NCBI GenBank assembly: GCA_035691285.1
Contig: DASSJI010000078.1
Span: 1 to 33,574, forward strand
From: DATFEN01 sp035691285
GTDB lineage: Bacteria > Acidobacteriota > Vicinamibacteria > Fen-336
Reading direction: 5' to 3'
Length of the DNA: 33,574 nucleotides
The translations under genes were made by a program, and so were the position numbers. Position 1 is the stretch's first letter. Every line of letters starts with the position of its first letter. This document shows positions 1 to 7,002 of the stretch, one piece after another. The notes under the pieces are model-generated. The model searched no databases and was not told where the DNA came from. It saw only the letters and a list, made by a program, of their open reading frames with translations.

Positions 1-437
1 GCTCCACTTCCCTGCGCGCGACGATCGGCAGCCCGTCGGACCCGGCCGCGGACCTTGACCTGTTCGTCTACAACTGCACCACCGGAACATGCGTCCTCGC
101 CGGGCAGAACGCGGACGGCGATTCCGAGGAGTCCGTCACGATCAACAACCCGGCCGCTGGCCAGTGGAGGGTCCTTGTCGACGGCTTCGCTGTGCCGGCG
201 GGCACGACGACCTACAACTACGTAGACGTGTTCAGCAACGCCGCTTTCGGATCTGTGTCCATAACGGACGCCAACGCTTTGCGCCCTGCCGGCGCGTCCT
301 GGATCGTGCCCGGCGCCGTGACCGTGAACGCGGCCCCCGCCGCTGGACGCGTCCTGCTCGGAGCGGTCCAGGTGCGCACCGACACCAACGTTCTGATCGG
401 CTCCGGCGACGTGATCGTCCAGAACGTCACCCCGTAG
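1..437 (+). CDS. C-terminal part of a secreted protein with a PPC-like beta-sandwich domain (5' end outside window)
   Basis: The open frame enters from the left edge (first complete codon at position 3) and stops with TAG at 435-437, giving about 144 residues. The pattern of an ADLDLFVYNC strand, a two-Cys turn and then AGQWRVLVDGF resembles the pre-peptidase C-terminal (PPC) beta-sandwich found at the end of secreted subtilisin-like and other extracellular peptidases. The last 50 residues form a second small beta-rich segment. No catalytic domain is visible, so the peptidase assignment is inference from the tail alone. An unrelated secreted adhesin or hydrolase carrying the same domain is possible. 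Two hairpin terminators follow directly, so this is the last gene of its transcript. Confidence 0.6.
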   Translation, partial: STSLRATIGSPSDPAADLDLFVYNCTTGTCVLAGQNADGDSEESVTINNPAAGQWRVLVDGFAVPAGTTTYNYVDVFSNAAFGSVSITDANALRPAGASWIVPGAVTVNAAPAAGRVLLGAVQVRTDTNVLIGSGDVIVQNVTP

Positions 438-461
438 CAGCGCCTTCACCAACGCGAACTG

Positions 462-496
462 GCTGGCTGGCAGTGCAACTGCCAGCCAGCTTCTTT
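462..496 (+). terminator. Intrinsic terminator after the secreted-protein gene
   Basis: A perfect 12-bp inverted repeat (462-473 with 479-490) closes a 5-nt TGCAA loop and is followed by TTCTTT. It lies 25 nt after the stop codon of the left-edge gene. Confidence 0.8.
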
Positions 497-500
497 CGTT

Positions 501-527
501 GGGCGCCCGAATGGGCGCCCCGTTTTT
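501..527 (+). terminator. Second, tandem hairpin terminator
   Basis: GGGCGCCC at 501-508 and again at 513-520 (self-complementary 8-mers) form a hairpin with a GAAT loop, followed by CG and five T (523-527). It backs up the hairpin just upstream and insulates the next gene. Confidence 0.7.
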
Positions 528-533
528 CTTGGG

Positions 534-542
534 TGCTACACT
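534..542 (+). promoter_or_regulatory. Extended -10 promoter element for the MntA-type gene
   Basis: TGCTACACT matches an extended -10 element (TG, one base, then TACACT). It ends 7 nt before the GTG at 550, so transcription would start at or next to the start codon. No convincing -35 is visible. Confidence 0.45.
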
Positions 543-549
543 GCCCGCC

Positions 550-945
550 GTGGAGGCAGGGATCGCCCGCGCGCTGGAGCGCGATCCTCGGATCGCCTAC
601 GCGCTCGTGTTCGGCTCCGTGGCGCGGGAGGCGGCCCATGCCGGAAGCGATCTCGATGTCGGCGTCGGCCTCGTGGCTGGCGCGAGCCTGTCTCACCACG
701 ACATTGGCGACCTGACGGCGCGGCTCGAAACCGCGGTTGGCAGGACCGTCGATCTCGTGCTTCTCGATACAGCTCCCCCCGGGCTGGCCTTCCGTGCGTT
801 CCGGGACGGCCGCGCGGTCTTCGAGCGCGACCACGCCAGACTGGTGGCGCGCAAGGCGCGGGCGATTCTGGAGTATCTCGATTTCCAGCCGACGGAGCGG
901 CTTCTGGCCGAAGGGGCCCTGAGGGCGGCCGCGCGTGGTCGATAG
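550..945 (+). CDS. mntA: MntA-type minimal nucleotidyltransferase (antitoxin of HEPN/MNT modules)
   Basis: This 131-residue protein has the minimal nucleotidyltransferase signature: FGSVARE followed about eight residues later by GSDLDVGV. These are the GS and paired Asp residues that bind metal and nucleotide in DNA polymerase beta-like transferases. In characterised HEPN/MNT toxin-antitoxin pairs MntA adenylylates a tyrosine of the HepT RNase and so neutralises it. GTG at 550 is preferred because a -10 box sits 7 nt upstream. In-frame ATG 511 and TTG 499 lie within the terminator hairpin. The 3' end overlaps the GTG at 935 of a hepT remnant, the usual order and overlap of such operons. Because that toxin is broken, this antitoxin is probably orphaned. 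Confidence 0.75.
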   Translation: MEAGIARALERDPRIAYALVFGSVAREAAHAGSDLDVGVGLVAGASLSHHDIGDLTARLETAVGRTVDLVLLDTAPPGLAFRAFRDGRAVFERDHARLVARKARAILEYLDFQPTERLLAEGALRAAARGR

Positions 946-1039
946 GGCGCTCCTGGCCGTAAAGCTGGCCGCCGCCCGACATAGGAACCTCGCCGACATC
1001 GAGGCGTTCTGCGCTGCTCTCGCACGAGCGAGTGGCTGA
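935..1039 (+). pseudogene. Internally deleted HepT (HEPN toxin) remnant
   Basis: GTG at 935 overlaps the end of the MntA-type gene and opens a frame of only 34 codons to TGA 1037-1039. The first residues (VVDRALLAVKLAAA) look like the beginning of HepT proteins and the last (NLADIEAFCAALA) like their end, but the roughly 100 residues between, including the RX4-6H RNase motif, are missing. RNL is followed directly by ADIEAF, so the catalytic His is lost. Known HepT proteins are about 130-150 residues. The simplest reading is an in-frame internal deletion that inactivated the toxin. An unrelated short ORF is less likely given the operon position and matching ends. Confidence 0.6.
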
Positions 1040-1057
1040 CGGGCCCACGACGCCGCC

Positions 1058-2659
1058 ATGTCCGACCTGGTCCGGCTCTTCCCGACGCCTGACGCGATCC
1101 CCGAGGCGTTCCGTTACGAATCCGACGACACCGGCCTGACCCTGTTCCTCGACGGCCGGCTCGAGCGCTGGGGCGGTGCCTCGCAGCCGATCCGCTCGGC
1201 GGTCCAGACGCGCGACGCGGCGGGCACCTTGAGCGCCGTCGAGCTGGGCCCGGCAGCGGCGCCGACGTCCGCCGAGGGGATGCGTGCCGTCGAGACGGCC
1301 GTCCGGGCCTGGCAGGGCGGCCGCGGCGAGTGGCCGCGCTCCAGCGTCTCCCACCGCATCGCCTGCACCCTCGATTTCGTGAAGCGGGCCCGGCCGCTGC
1401 GCGAGGCCGTGGCCCGGGCGTTGATGTGGGAGGTCGGCAAGCCCTGGGCCGACTGTCTCGTGGAGTTCGACCGCACGCTGCAGTACGTCGAGGACACGGT
1501 CGAGACGCTGCTAGAGCTCGAGCGTGACAATGGTCCGGCCGTGCGTGCGTGCGGCTTCGCGGCCCGCATCCGGCGCGCGCCCCTCGGCGTCGCGCTCTGC
1601 ATGGGCCCCTACAACTACGCGGTCAACGAGGTCTACACCACCGTCATCCCGGCGCTCGTCATGGGCAACCCCGTCGTGATCAAGACGCCGCGCTACGGGA
1701 TCCTGGCCAACGCGCTCCTGGCGCCGGCGCTCCACGCGAGCTACCCGAAAGGCGTCGTCTCGATGATCACCGGCCACGGGCCCACGGTGATCGGCCCGAT
1801 GCTGGAGAGCGGCAAGGTGGACGTGCTGGCCCTCATCGGCTCGGCGAAGACCGCGGCCGTGCTGCTGCGCCAGCACCCGAAGCCGTACCGGCTGCGGACG
1901 ATCCTCGGCATGGGCGCCAAGAACCCGGCCATCGTGCTCGAGGACGCTGACCTCGAGACGGCCGCCAAGGAGATCGTCTCGGGGGCGCTGACCTTCAACG
2001 GCCAGCGCTGCACCGCGCTGAAGCACGTCCTCGTGGCGCGGCCTGTGGCCGACGCGCTCGTGGCGCGTCTGGCCGACCGCATCGAAGCGCTCAGGGTGGG
2101 CATGCCCTGGGACGAGGGCGTCACGATCACGCCGATGCCCGACCCCGAGCACGCCGCCTTCCTGACGGGCCTCGTCGACGATGCGGTCGCCCAGGGCGCG
2201 CGCGTCGTGAACCGCGGCGGCGGCGAGCAAGCCGGGAACCTCTTCCGGCCCGCCCTGCTCTACCCGGTGCCGGCCGCGGCCAAGGCCTTCCGGGTCGAGC
2301 AGTTCGGCCCCATCGTGCCCGTCAGCGTCTTCGAGCATTCCGACGAGGCGCTGGACGTCGTCGACCGCTCGGAGGTCGGGCAGCAGGCCTCGATCTTCGG
2401 ACGCGACCAGGAGACGGTCAGCCGGCTCGTGGACCACCTCGCCAACCTGGTCTGCCGGGTCAACCTGAACACGCAGTGCCGGCGCGGTCCCGACGTCTAC
2501 CCGTTCACGGGCCGCAAGGACTCCGCCGTGGCGACCCTCTCGGTCTACGACGCCCTGCGCACGTTCTCGATCCGCAGCATGGTCGCGCTGCCCGAGAGGG
2601 ACGCCCCGGAGCTCGAGGCGCTCGGGAGGCGCTCACGCTTCCTCGAGCCTCCGCCCTAG
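1058..2659 (+). CDS. gapN: GapN-like aldehyde dehydrogenase (non-phosphorylating glyceraldehyde-3-phosphate dehydrogenase family)
   Basis: This 533-residue aldehyde dehydrogenase carries the nucleophile Cys318 in FNGQRCTALK, EQFGPIVPV with Glu414, and the C-terminal RRGPDVYPFTGRKDSAV block typical of GapN-type enzymes. Those oxidise glyceraldehyde 3-phosphate directly to 3-phosphoglycerate with NADP+. Family members normally have a general-base Glu in LELGG, or shifted as in GLEAKNP. Here the segment reads LGMGAKNP, with Gly284 and no Glu at either position, so activity may be altered. ATG 1058 has no clear Shine-Dalgarno. The next gene starts 3 nt after its stop, so the two are almost certainly co-transcribed. 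The substrate is not certain. Confidence 0.8.
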   Translation: MSDLVRLFPTPDAIPEAFRYESDDTGLTLFLDGRLERWGGASQPIRSAVQTRDAAGTLSAVELGPAAAPTSAEGMRAVETAVRAWQGGRGEWPRSSVSHRIACTLDFVKRARPLREAVARALMWEVGKPWADCLVEFDRTLQYVEDTVETLLELERDNGPAVRACGFAARIRRAPLGVALCMGPYNYAVNEVYTTVIPALVMGNPVVIKTPRYGILANALLAPALHASYPKGVVSMITGHGPTVIGPMLESGKVDVLALIGSAKTAAVLLRQHPKPYRLRTILGMGAKNPAIVLEDADLETAAKEIVSGALTFNGQRCTALKHVLVARPVADALVARLADRIEALRVGMPWDEGVTITPMPDPEHAAFLTGLVDDAVAQGARVVNRGGGEQAGNLFRPALLYPVPAAAKAFRVEQFGPIVPVSVFEHSDEALDVVDRSEVGQQASIFGRDQETVSRLVDHLANLVCRVNLNTQCRRGPDVYPFTGRKDSAVATLSVYDALRTFSIRSMVALPERDAPELEALGRRSRFLEPPP

Positions 2660-2662
2660 GCG

Positions 2663-4480
2663 ATGCGCACGCTGCTCTTCACCGAGTGCCTGCAGCACGA
2701 CTTCGTGGGGCCGATCCCGGCCGGGGCGCCGCTGCCGAACGCCCTCCACATCGGCCGGGCCGAGAGCCGACGGCTCCTGGGTGATCCCGACGGCTCCTGG
2801 GCCGAGGAAGGGCCGCTCGCGCGCTTCGTCGCAGCCTGGCGGCGTGGAGCCACAACCGCGCATCATTCGCTTCACATCCGCGACTGGCACGACCCCGAGG
2901 ACCCGGCGACGCGTGGCCACCTCCGCCACTTCGGCGACCACTGCCTGCGTGGAACTCCTGGCGCCGCGTTCGTCGCGCCGCTCCGGCCGCTCGCGGAGGC
3001 GGGCCACGTCGTGGACTCGGCGATCCTCTCGGACTTCGCCGGGACCGACCTCGAAGACACGCTACGCAGGCTCGCCGCCTCCGAGCCGGCGCGCGCGGCC
3101 ATCATCGGCGTCTGGACCGACTTCAAGGTCCAGTACCTGGCCTACGAGCTGATCGCGCGCTTCGGCTTCGAGGACGTGGCGGTGGCGAGTGCCCTCACGG
3201 CCTCGCGGAGCCGCTCCCAGCATCGGCAGGCTCTCGAGCACATGGCGTCCAGCCTGGACGTGACGGTGATCGACAGCCTGCCGGAGTTCGAGAGGTGGCT
3301 GGGTCTCGAGGCCTCACCGGTCGTGCTCGCGCGGGGAAAGAGCCTCGCCGAGCTCCGCCTTCCCGAAGGCGTCTCCCTCGACGCGGAGGAGCGCCGGCTC
3401 GTCCTCTATCTCTTCCGCGACTGCCGCGAGGTGGCGCTCAAGCCGCTCTCGGGCGGCTTCTCGGGCTCCCGCGTCTTCGCCTCCGAGTCGCTGGACCGGG
3501 GCGGCAAGCGCGAGGTGCCCTTCGTCGTGAAGATCGACACCCACGCGCGCATCGCCCAGGAGCGCGTGGCCGTCGAGAGCGTCGAGAACCTGCTGGGCGC
3601 CGCCTCTCCGCGGCTCCAGGAGTACGTCGACCTCGAGACGAGAGGGGCCATCAAGTACCACTTCGCCACCATGCACGCCGGCGGCGTGCGCACGCTGCAG
3701 AAGGCCTTCGCGACCGCGGCCACGCCGCCGGAAGTCGAAGCCCTGTTCGCCGGCGTCATCGAGCGCGTGCTGTCGCGCCTGAGCCAGGCGCCGCAGCTCG
3801 ACCGGCTGCCGCTCTTTCGCTACTACGGCTACCGGCCCGAATACGCGGCCTCGACGCTTCGGCGCGTGTCGGCGCTGGCCGAGAGCGAAGAGGGTCAGAC
3901 CCTGCGCGTCGCCGGGCTGACCGAGCCGCTCCCGCACCCGCGGCGCTTCTACGAGCGCCTCGCTCCGGGGCTGGGCGCCGAGGAGCCCGCCGAGGTCGCG
4001 TGCGCGTGGATCCACGGCGACCTGAACCTGGCCAACGTCCTGATCGATGCTGCGGGGAACGTCTGGCTCATCGACTACTTCTGGACGCGCGTGGGGCACG
4101 CGCTCCAGGACATCGCGAAGCTCGAGAACGACGTGAAGTTCATCCTCACGCCGCTTCAAGACGACGCCGCCTTGAAGCGCGCTCTGGCCTTCGAGCGCCT
4201 GCTGTTGTCGCACGGCGACCTGCTCGAGCCGGTTCCGCCGCTCACCGCCGAGCTCTTCGCCGACCCTGGCATCGCCAAGGCGCACGCGGCGATCCGGACG
4301 CTTCGAGGTTTCGGCGCGCGGCTCCTGCGCGAGGCCGGGTTCCTCGCCGGACCCGTGCGCGAGTACCGGATCGCCCAGCTCCGCTACAGCGCACACACGC
4401 TGTCCTTCGACGAGTGCGACGAGCGCCAGAAGCGCTTCGCCCTCGCGAGCACGTGCCTGCTGGGCGACGTGCTACCCTAG
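2663..4480 (+). CDS. Fusion of an isochorismatase-like domain (triad lost) and an APH-like kinase domain (TCAD9-type)
   Basis: The protein has 605 residues. Residues 1-210 follow the isochorismatase/nicotinamidase fold: LQHDF near the start, FGDHCLRGTPGAAF, SDFAGTDLEDTL and GVWTDFKV. All three catalytic positions are replaced: Cys9 for Asp, Ser119 for Lys and Lys155 for the nucleophilic Cys. Residues about 250-590 form an aminoglycoside-phosphotransferase-like kinase with intact motifs: a GGFSGSRVF glycine loop, VVKI lysine, IHGDLNLANVLID catalytic loop (His451, Asp453) and WLIDYFWT metal-binding Asp. The kinase part resembles the domain called ternary complex associated domain 9 (recalled from family knowledge, not searched). 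Its substrate is unknown. It is coupled to the GapN-like gene 3 nt upstream, and a tRNA begins 3 nt downstream. Confidence 0.7.
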   Translation: MRTLLFTECLQHDFVGPIPAGAPLPNALHIGRAESRRLLGDPDGSWAEEGPLARFVAAWRRGATTAHHSLHIRDWHDPEDPATRGHLRHFGDHCLRGTPGAAFVAPLRPLAEAGHVVDSAILSDFAGTDLEDTLRRLAASEPARAAIIGVWTDFKVQYLAYELIARFGFEDVAVASALTASRSRSQHRQALEHMASSLDVTVIDSLPEFERWLGLEASPVVLARGKSLAELRLPEGVSLDAEERRLVLYLFRDCREVALKPLSGGFSGSRVFASESLDRGGKREVPFVVKIDTHARIAQERVAVESVENLLGAASPRLQEYVDLETRGAIKYHFATMHAGGVRTLQKAFATAATPPEVEALFAGVIERVLSRLSQAPQLDRLPLFRYYGYRPEYAASTLRRVSALAESEEGQTLRVAGLTEPLPHPRRFYERLAPGLGAEEPAEVACAWIHGDLNLANVLIDAAGNVWLIDYFWTRVGHALQDIAKLENDVKFILTPLQDDAALKRALAFERLLLSHGDLLEPVPPLTAELFADPGIAKAHAAIRTLRGFGARLLREAGFLAGPVREYRIAQLRYSAHTLSFDECDERQKRFALASTCLLGDVLP

Positions 4481-4483
4481 GCC

Positions 4484-4557
4484 GGGCCTGTAGTTCAGAT
4501 GGTCAGAACAGCCGGCTCATAACCGGACAGTCGAAGGTTCGAGTCCTTCCAGGCCCA
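4484..4557 (+). tRNA. tRNA with CAU anticodon (elongator Met, or Ile2 if lysidine-modified)
   Basis: The cloverleaf folds fully: a 7-bp acceptor stem GGGCCTG/CAGGCCC (4484-4490 with 4550-4556), a D stem GTTC/GAAC, anticodon loop CTCATAA at 4516-4522, and a 5-bp T stem GAAGG/CCTTC around TTCGAGT. The discriminator is A4557 and no CCA is encoded. The top pair of the anticodon stem (27-43) is a G-A mismatch. The perfect acceptor stem and the lack of three consecutive G-C pairs at the base of the anticodon stem argue against initiator tRNA. Sequence alone does not separate elongator Met from lysidine-modified Ile2. It sits between two convergent genes with 3 and 6 nt spacing. Confidence 0.92.
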
Positions 4558-4563
4558 TTTCGG

Positions 4564-5412
4564 CTACTCCAGACGCACCTCGGCGAAGATCCCGCCGGAG
4601 ACCCACTCGCGGAACCAGCGGAAGAGGTCCTCCGCGGACGGCCGCTGGCGTCCCGGGCGCTCGAGGGCCGCGGCGATCGCGTCGCCCAGCCGCTCTCCCC
4701 GCACGAGGTCAGCGAGCAGGTCGTGGGCCGGCTTCGACAGCTCGAGGCGGTAGACCGCGTAGTCGCGGCGGAAGACCGCCACCCATTCGCTCCGCAGGCG
4801 CGGCTTCGGGTGATGGTCGTGGTCCTCGTCCCGCACGCTCTGGAGGTAGGCGTTCACCGGGTAGCGGAAGGCCAGCAGGCGGAACGCGGCGATCGGCCGC
4901 AGCCGCGCGCGTTCCCACGCTTCGGCGGGAACCGCGGCGATCGCGTCCTGGCCGAGCGGCGGCGCTTCGGGAGCGTCGAAGACGTCCGTGACGGCCAGCT
5001 CGAGGCGGGCGAGCTCCGCGCAGAACTCGCGCCGCGGGAGCGTGGCGTGCCCCGCGACGAACCCGGGCAGGTGGTCGCCGAGGCGGTTCAGGGTGTGGCT
5101 CCGCGAGGGATGCGCCTGGACGTACTCGTTCACGAGGCGCAGGAACCCGCCGTCGCCGAGGAAGTGCTCCAGGCCCGGGTAGTCGCCGGCCAGGGCGTCG
5201 CGCATCCGCAGCAGGTACATGCCGTGGTAGATGCCGACGCGCTCGACGGGCGTCAGCGTGGCCGACGGCAGGATCACGTCGCCGATGCGCTCGGCCGGGA
5301 CCTCGCGCTGCGCCTCCGGCGAGCGAACGCCCGCTTCCGCGCTGCCGGGGTTCACGACCACCGCCTGCATCCAGCGCTGCATGCGGTCGAGGGGGAGGGG
5401 GAGCGCGCTCAT
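4564..5412 (-). CDS. bufC: DUF2063 (BufC/HvfC-like) partner of the MNIO enzyme
   Basis: This 282-residue protein matches the DUF2063 family: an N-terminal helical domain with the recognisable segment ERVGIYHGMYLLRM and the region around GDYPGLEHFLG, followed by a less conserved C-terminal domain rich in Trp and Arg. In bufferin-type RiPP clusters this protein works with the MNIO enzyme, probably binding the precursor leader and presenting it for modification. ATG 5412 overlaps the stop of bufB by 4 nt (ATGA), so the two are translationally coupled. The family was first labelled a putative DNA-binding domain, but the context supports the RiPP partner role. Confidence 0.85.
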   Translation of the reverse strand: MSALPLPLDRMQRWMQAVVVNPGSAEAGVRSPEAQREVPAERIGDVILPSATLTPVERVGIYHGMYLLRMRDALAGDYPGLEHFLGDGGFLRLVNEYVQAHPSRSHTLNRLGDHLPGFVAGHATLPRREFCAELARLELAVTDVFDAPEAPPLGQDAIAAVPAEAWERARLRPIAAFRLLAFRYPVNAYLQSVRDEDHDHHPKPRLRSEWVAVFRRDYAVYRLELSKPAHDLLADLVRGERLGDAIAAALERPGRQRPSAEDLFRWFREWVSGGIFAEVRLE

Positions 5413-6272
5413 CGCGCGACGGCCTCCTGGGGTTCCAGCTCCCGCTCCACCGCGTCCCGGATCGGCCTGGCCTTCAGCGCCTCGGTCCATACGACGTCGA
5501 GCTCCGGCACGCTCTCGTCCCACTCGTAGAGGGTCGACACCAGGCCCGTGCGGCGCAGCGCGCGGCGATAGAGGTCCCAGACCGCCTCGATGGCGTGGTC
5601 GCTGTGCGTGTCGACGATGTGGGTGCCCTTGTTCGTGTGGCCGGCCAGGTGGACCTGGACCACACGGTCGGCGGGGATCGCGTCGATGTACACGTTCGGG
5701 TCGAAGCCGTGGTTGAAGCTCGACACGTAGACGTTGTTCACGTCGAGGAGCAGGCCGCAATCGGCCTCCTCGGCGAGCGTCTTCAGGAAATCCCACTCGC
5801 TCAGGGTCGAGGCCGCGAACTCGACGTACGAGGACGGGTTCTCGAGGACGAGGGGCCGTTCCAGGAACTCCTGGACCTGCTTCACGCGCCGGATGGTGTG
5901 ACGGAGCGCGTCGTCGGTGTATGGCATCGGCAGCAGGTCGTGGCTGTTGCGGCCGAGGATGCCCGTCCAGCACAGGTGGTCCGAGACCCAGCGGGCCCGC
6001 GTCCGTTCGGCCAGGGCCTTCAGTTTCGTGAGGTGCTCCAGATTGATCGGATCGGTGTTTCCGATCCCCAGGGAGACGCCGTGCAGCGCCACCGGGTAGC
6101 GCTCGGCGACCTGGTCGAGGACGAAGACCGGCCGTCCGCCGGTGTCCATGTAGTTCTCGGACAGGACCTCGAACCAGTCGATCTCCGGCTTGCGGCCGAG
6201 GATCTCGCCGTAGTGGACCGTCCTGAGCCCGATGCCAATCCCGAGATCCGGGAAGCCCCAGCGATTACCCAT
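5409..6272 (-). CDS. bufB: MNIO (DUF692) enzyme of a bufferin-type RiPP cluster
   Basis: This 287-residue TIM-barrel protein belongs to DUF692, now called multinuclear non-heme iron oxidative (MNIO) enzymes, which oxidise cysteines of precursor peptides into metal-binding heterocycles. Visible iron-ligand segments are ALHGVSLGIG, WVSDHLCW, LENPSSYVEF, LLLDVNNVYV, VHLAGH and LYEWDESVPEL. Family ligands are His, Glu, Asp and Asn residues in these blocks, and all appear intact. ATG 6272 has GGAG 7 nt upstream; the in-frame ATG 45 nt earlier lacks this and would add an atypical extension. The gene lies between the Cys-rich precursor and its DUF2063 partner on the same strand, the canonical bufABC order. 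The bufferin assignment follows from synteny plus family. Confidence 0.92.
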   Translation of the reverse strand: MGNRWGFPDLGIGIGLRTVHYGEILGRKPEIDWFEVLSENYMDTGGRPVFVLDQVAERYPVALHGVSLGIGNTDPINLEHLTKLKALAERTRARWVSDHLCWTGILGRNSHDLLPMPYTDDALRHTIRRVKQVQEFLERPLVLENPSSYVEFAASTLSEWDFLKTLAEEADCGLLLDVNNVYVSSFNHGFDPNVYIDAIPADRVVQVHLAGHTNKGTHIVDTHSDHAIEAVWDLYRRALRRTGLVSTLYEWDESVPELDVVWTEALKARPIRDAVERELEPQEAVAR

Positions 6273-6337
6273 GTGTCTCCGGAGAGGGTGGGCCACGGGG
6301 TCGCCCCCGTGGCCCACGAAAAGCGCGGACGGAGGGT

Positions 6338-6691
6338 CTACTTCTTAGTCTCCTTCACGGGCACGGCGCAGCCGCCCTTGCCCTTGCAGGAGTTCTTCCC
6401 GGCGCAGCCGGCGTCGCCGGACTTGCAGCCGCCCTGGCCCTTGCACTCGTTCTTGCCCTTGCAGTCGTGCTTGGCGGCGGTGGCGCAGCCACCCTTGCCC
6501 TTGCACGAGTTCTTTCCGGCGCAGCCGGCGTCGCCGGACTTGCAGCCGCCCTTGCCCTTACACTCGTTCATGCCCTTGCAGGCATGCTTGTCGCCGGCGG
6601 CCTTCTTCTCTTCGGCGGTGAGCGCCTTCGTGCCGGCGACCATGCCGGCAACGACCGCGCCCATGATCTTCGTGAACTCTCTCCGATCCAT
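6338..6691 (-). CDS. bufA: Bufferin-like Cys-rich RiPP precursor with Tat-type signal
   Basis: This 117-residue precursor starts with MDRREFTKIMGAVVAG, a twin-Arg motif followed by a hydrophobic stretch, so Tat export is likely. The mature part is a low-complexity Lys/Gly/Cys protein with 12 cysteines in CKG, NECKG, GGCKSGDAGC and KNSCKGKGGC units. The core is a tandem duplication of 39 residues, visible at DNA level too. Proteins of this kind beside DUF692 and DUF2063 genes are bufferins, in which modified cysteines bind copper in the periplasm. ATG 6691 has AAGGAG 7 nt upstream. A promoter match and a riboswitch-like segment lie in the leader. Copper handling here is inferred from family and context. 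Confidence 0.9.
   Translation of the reverse strand: MDRREFTKIMGAVVAGMVAGTKALTAEEKKAAGDKHACKGMNECKGKGGCKSGDAGCAGKNSCKGKGGCATAAKHDCKGKNECKGQGGCKSGDAGCAGKNSCKGKGGCAVPVKETKK
6366..6589 (-). repeat. Direct duplication inside the bufferin core
   Basis: Positions 6366-6472 and 6483-6589 are near-identical copies with a 117-nt period (39 codons), differing at scattered single bases. Each copy encodes six cysteines. This looks like a fairly recent in-frame tandem duplication of the modified core. Confidence 0.9.
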
Positions 6692-6716
6692 TCGTTTCTC
6701 CTTCGCGTGAAGCCTC

Positions 6717-6795
6717 GGCCGGGTGCCTGAGAGCCCCGCGGCCGTACGTCCCTTCGCTCTTGAGACAGACGGCCTTTATCTCCCTCGGTCAGGCC
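6717..6795 (-). promoter_or_regulatory. Possible glycine-riboswitch-like leader upstream of bufA
   Basis: Read on the minus strand the leader contains three blocks in the order found in glycine aptamers: GGGAGA (6779-6784), GCGAAGGG (6750-6757) and CTCTCAGGCACC (6722-6733). GGCC segments at 6792-6795 and 6717-6720 could close the outer helix. The spacing between the second and third blocks is close to that of known aptamers. The helix normally lying between the first two blocks is not obvious, and a good -10 match overlaps the 5' end. A degenerate aptamer or coincidence remains possible. Confidence 0.28.
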
Positions 6796-6803
6796 AGAGT
6801 CAA
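6775..6803 (-). promoter_or_regulatory. Sigma-70-like promoter match for the bufferin operon
   Basis: Read on the minus strand, TTGACT (6798-6803) and GATAAA (6775-6780) are separated by exactly 17 bp. Transcription would start near 6768, leaving a leader of about 75 nt before bufA. This conflicts with the riboswitch-like element at 6717-6795, whose 5' part would then be untranscribed; only one reading can be fully right. Confidence 0.45.
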
Positions 6804-7002
6804 CACCTTTCCCACGGGAAGCGCGGGCCTGTCGGATTCTGTCTCGAATGGCTCAACGCCCCGCGCTCGGCTCCTATTCCAGCAAGCGAGATGCCGGTCG
6901 GGGGTTCGGCCAAGTCGTTGAACAGGCGAGACAACAGGCGAGCGGCCCGGGTGTGGCACCGTGAAGGGGTCTTGCCCCATTTCGGGCAGGCTTCGCGAAG
7001 GG

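Noticed and set aside
4484..4557. tRNA as an integration attachment site
   Set aside because: No integrase, no direct repeat of the tRNA 3' end and no island boundary is visible.
3295..5529. A 744-codon plus-strand frame spanning the kinase fusion, the tRNA and bufC
   Set aside because: It runs through a tRNA gene and two well-supported genes in other frames and has no recognisable domain.
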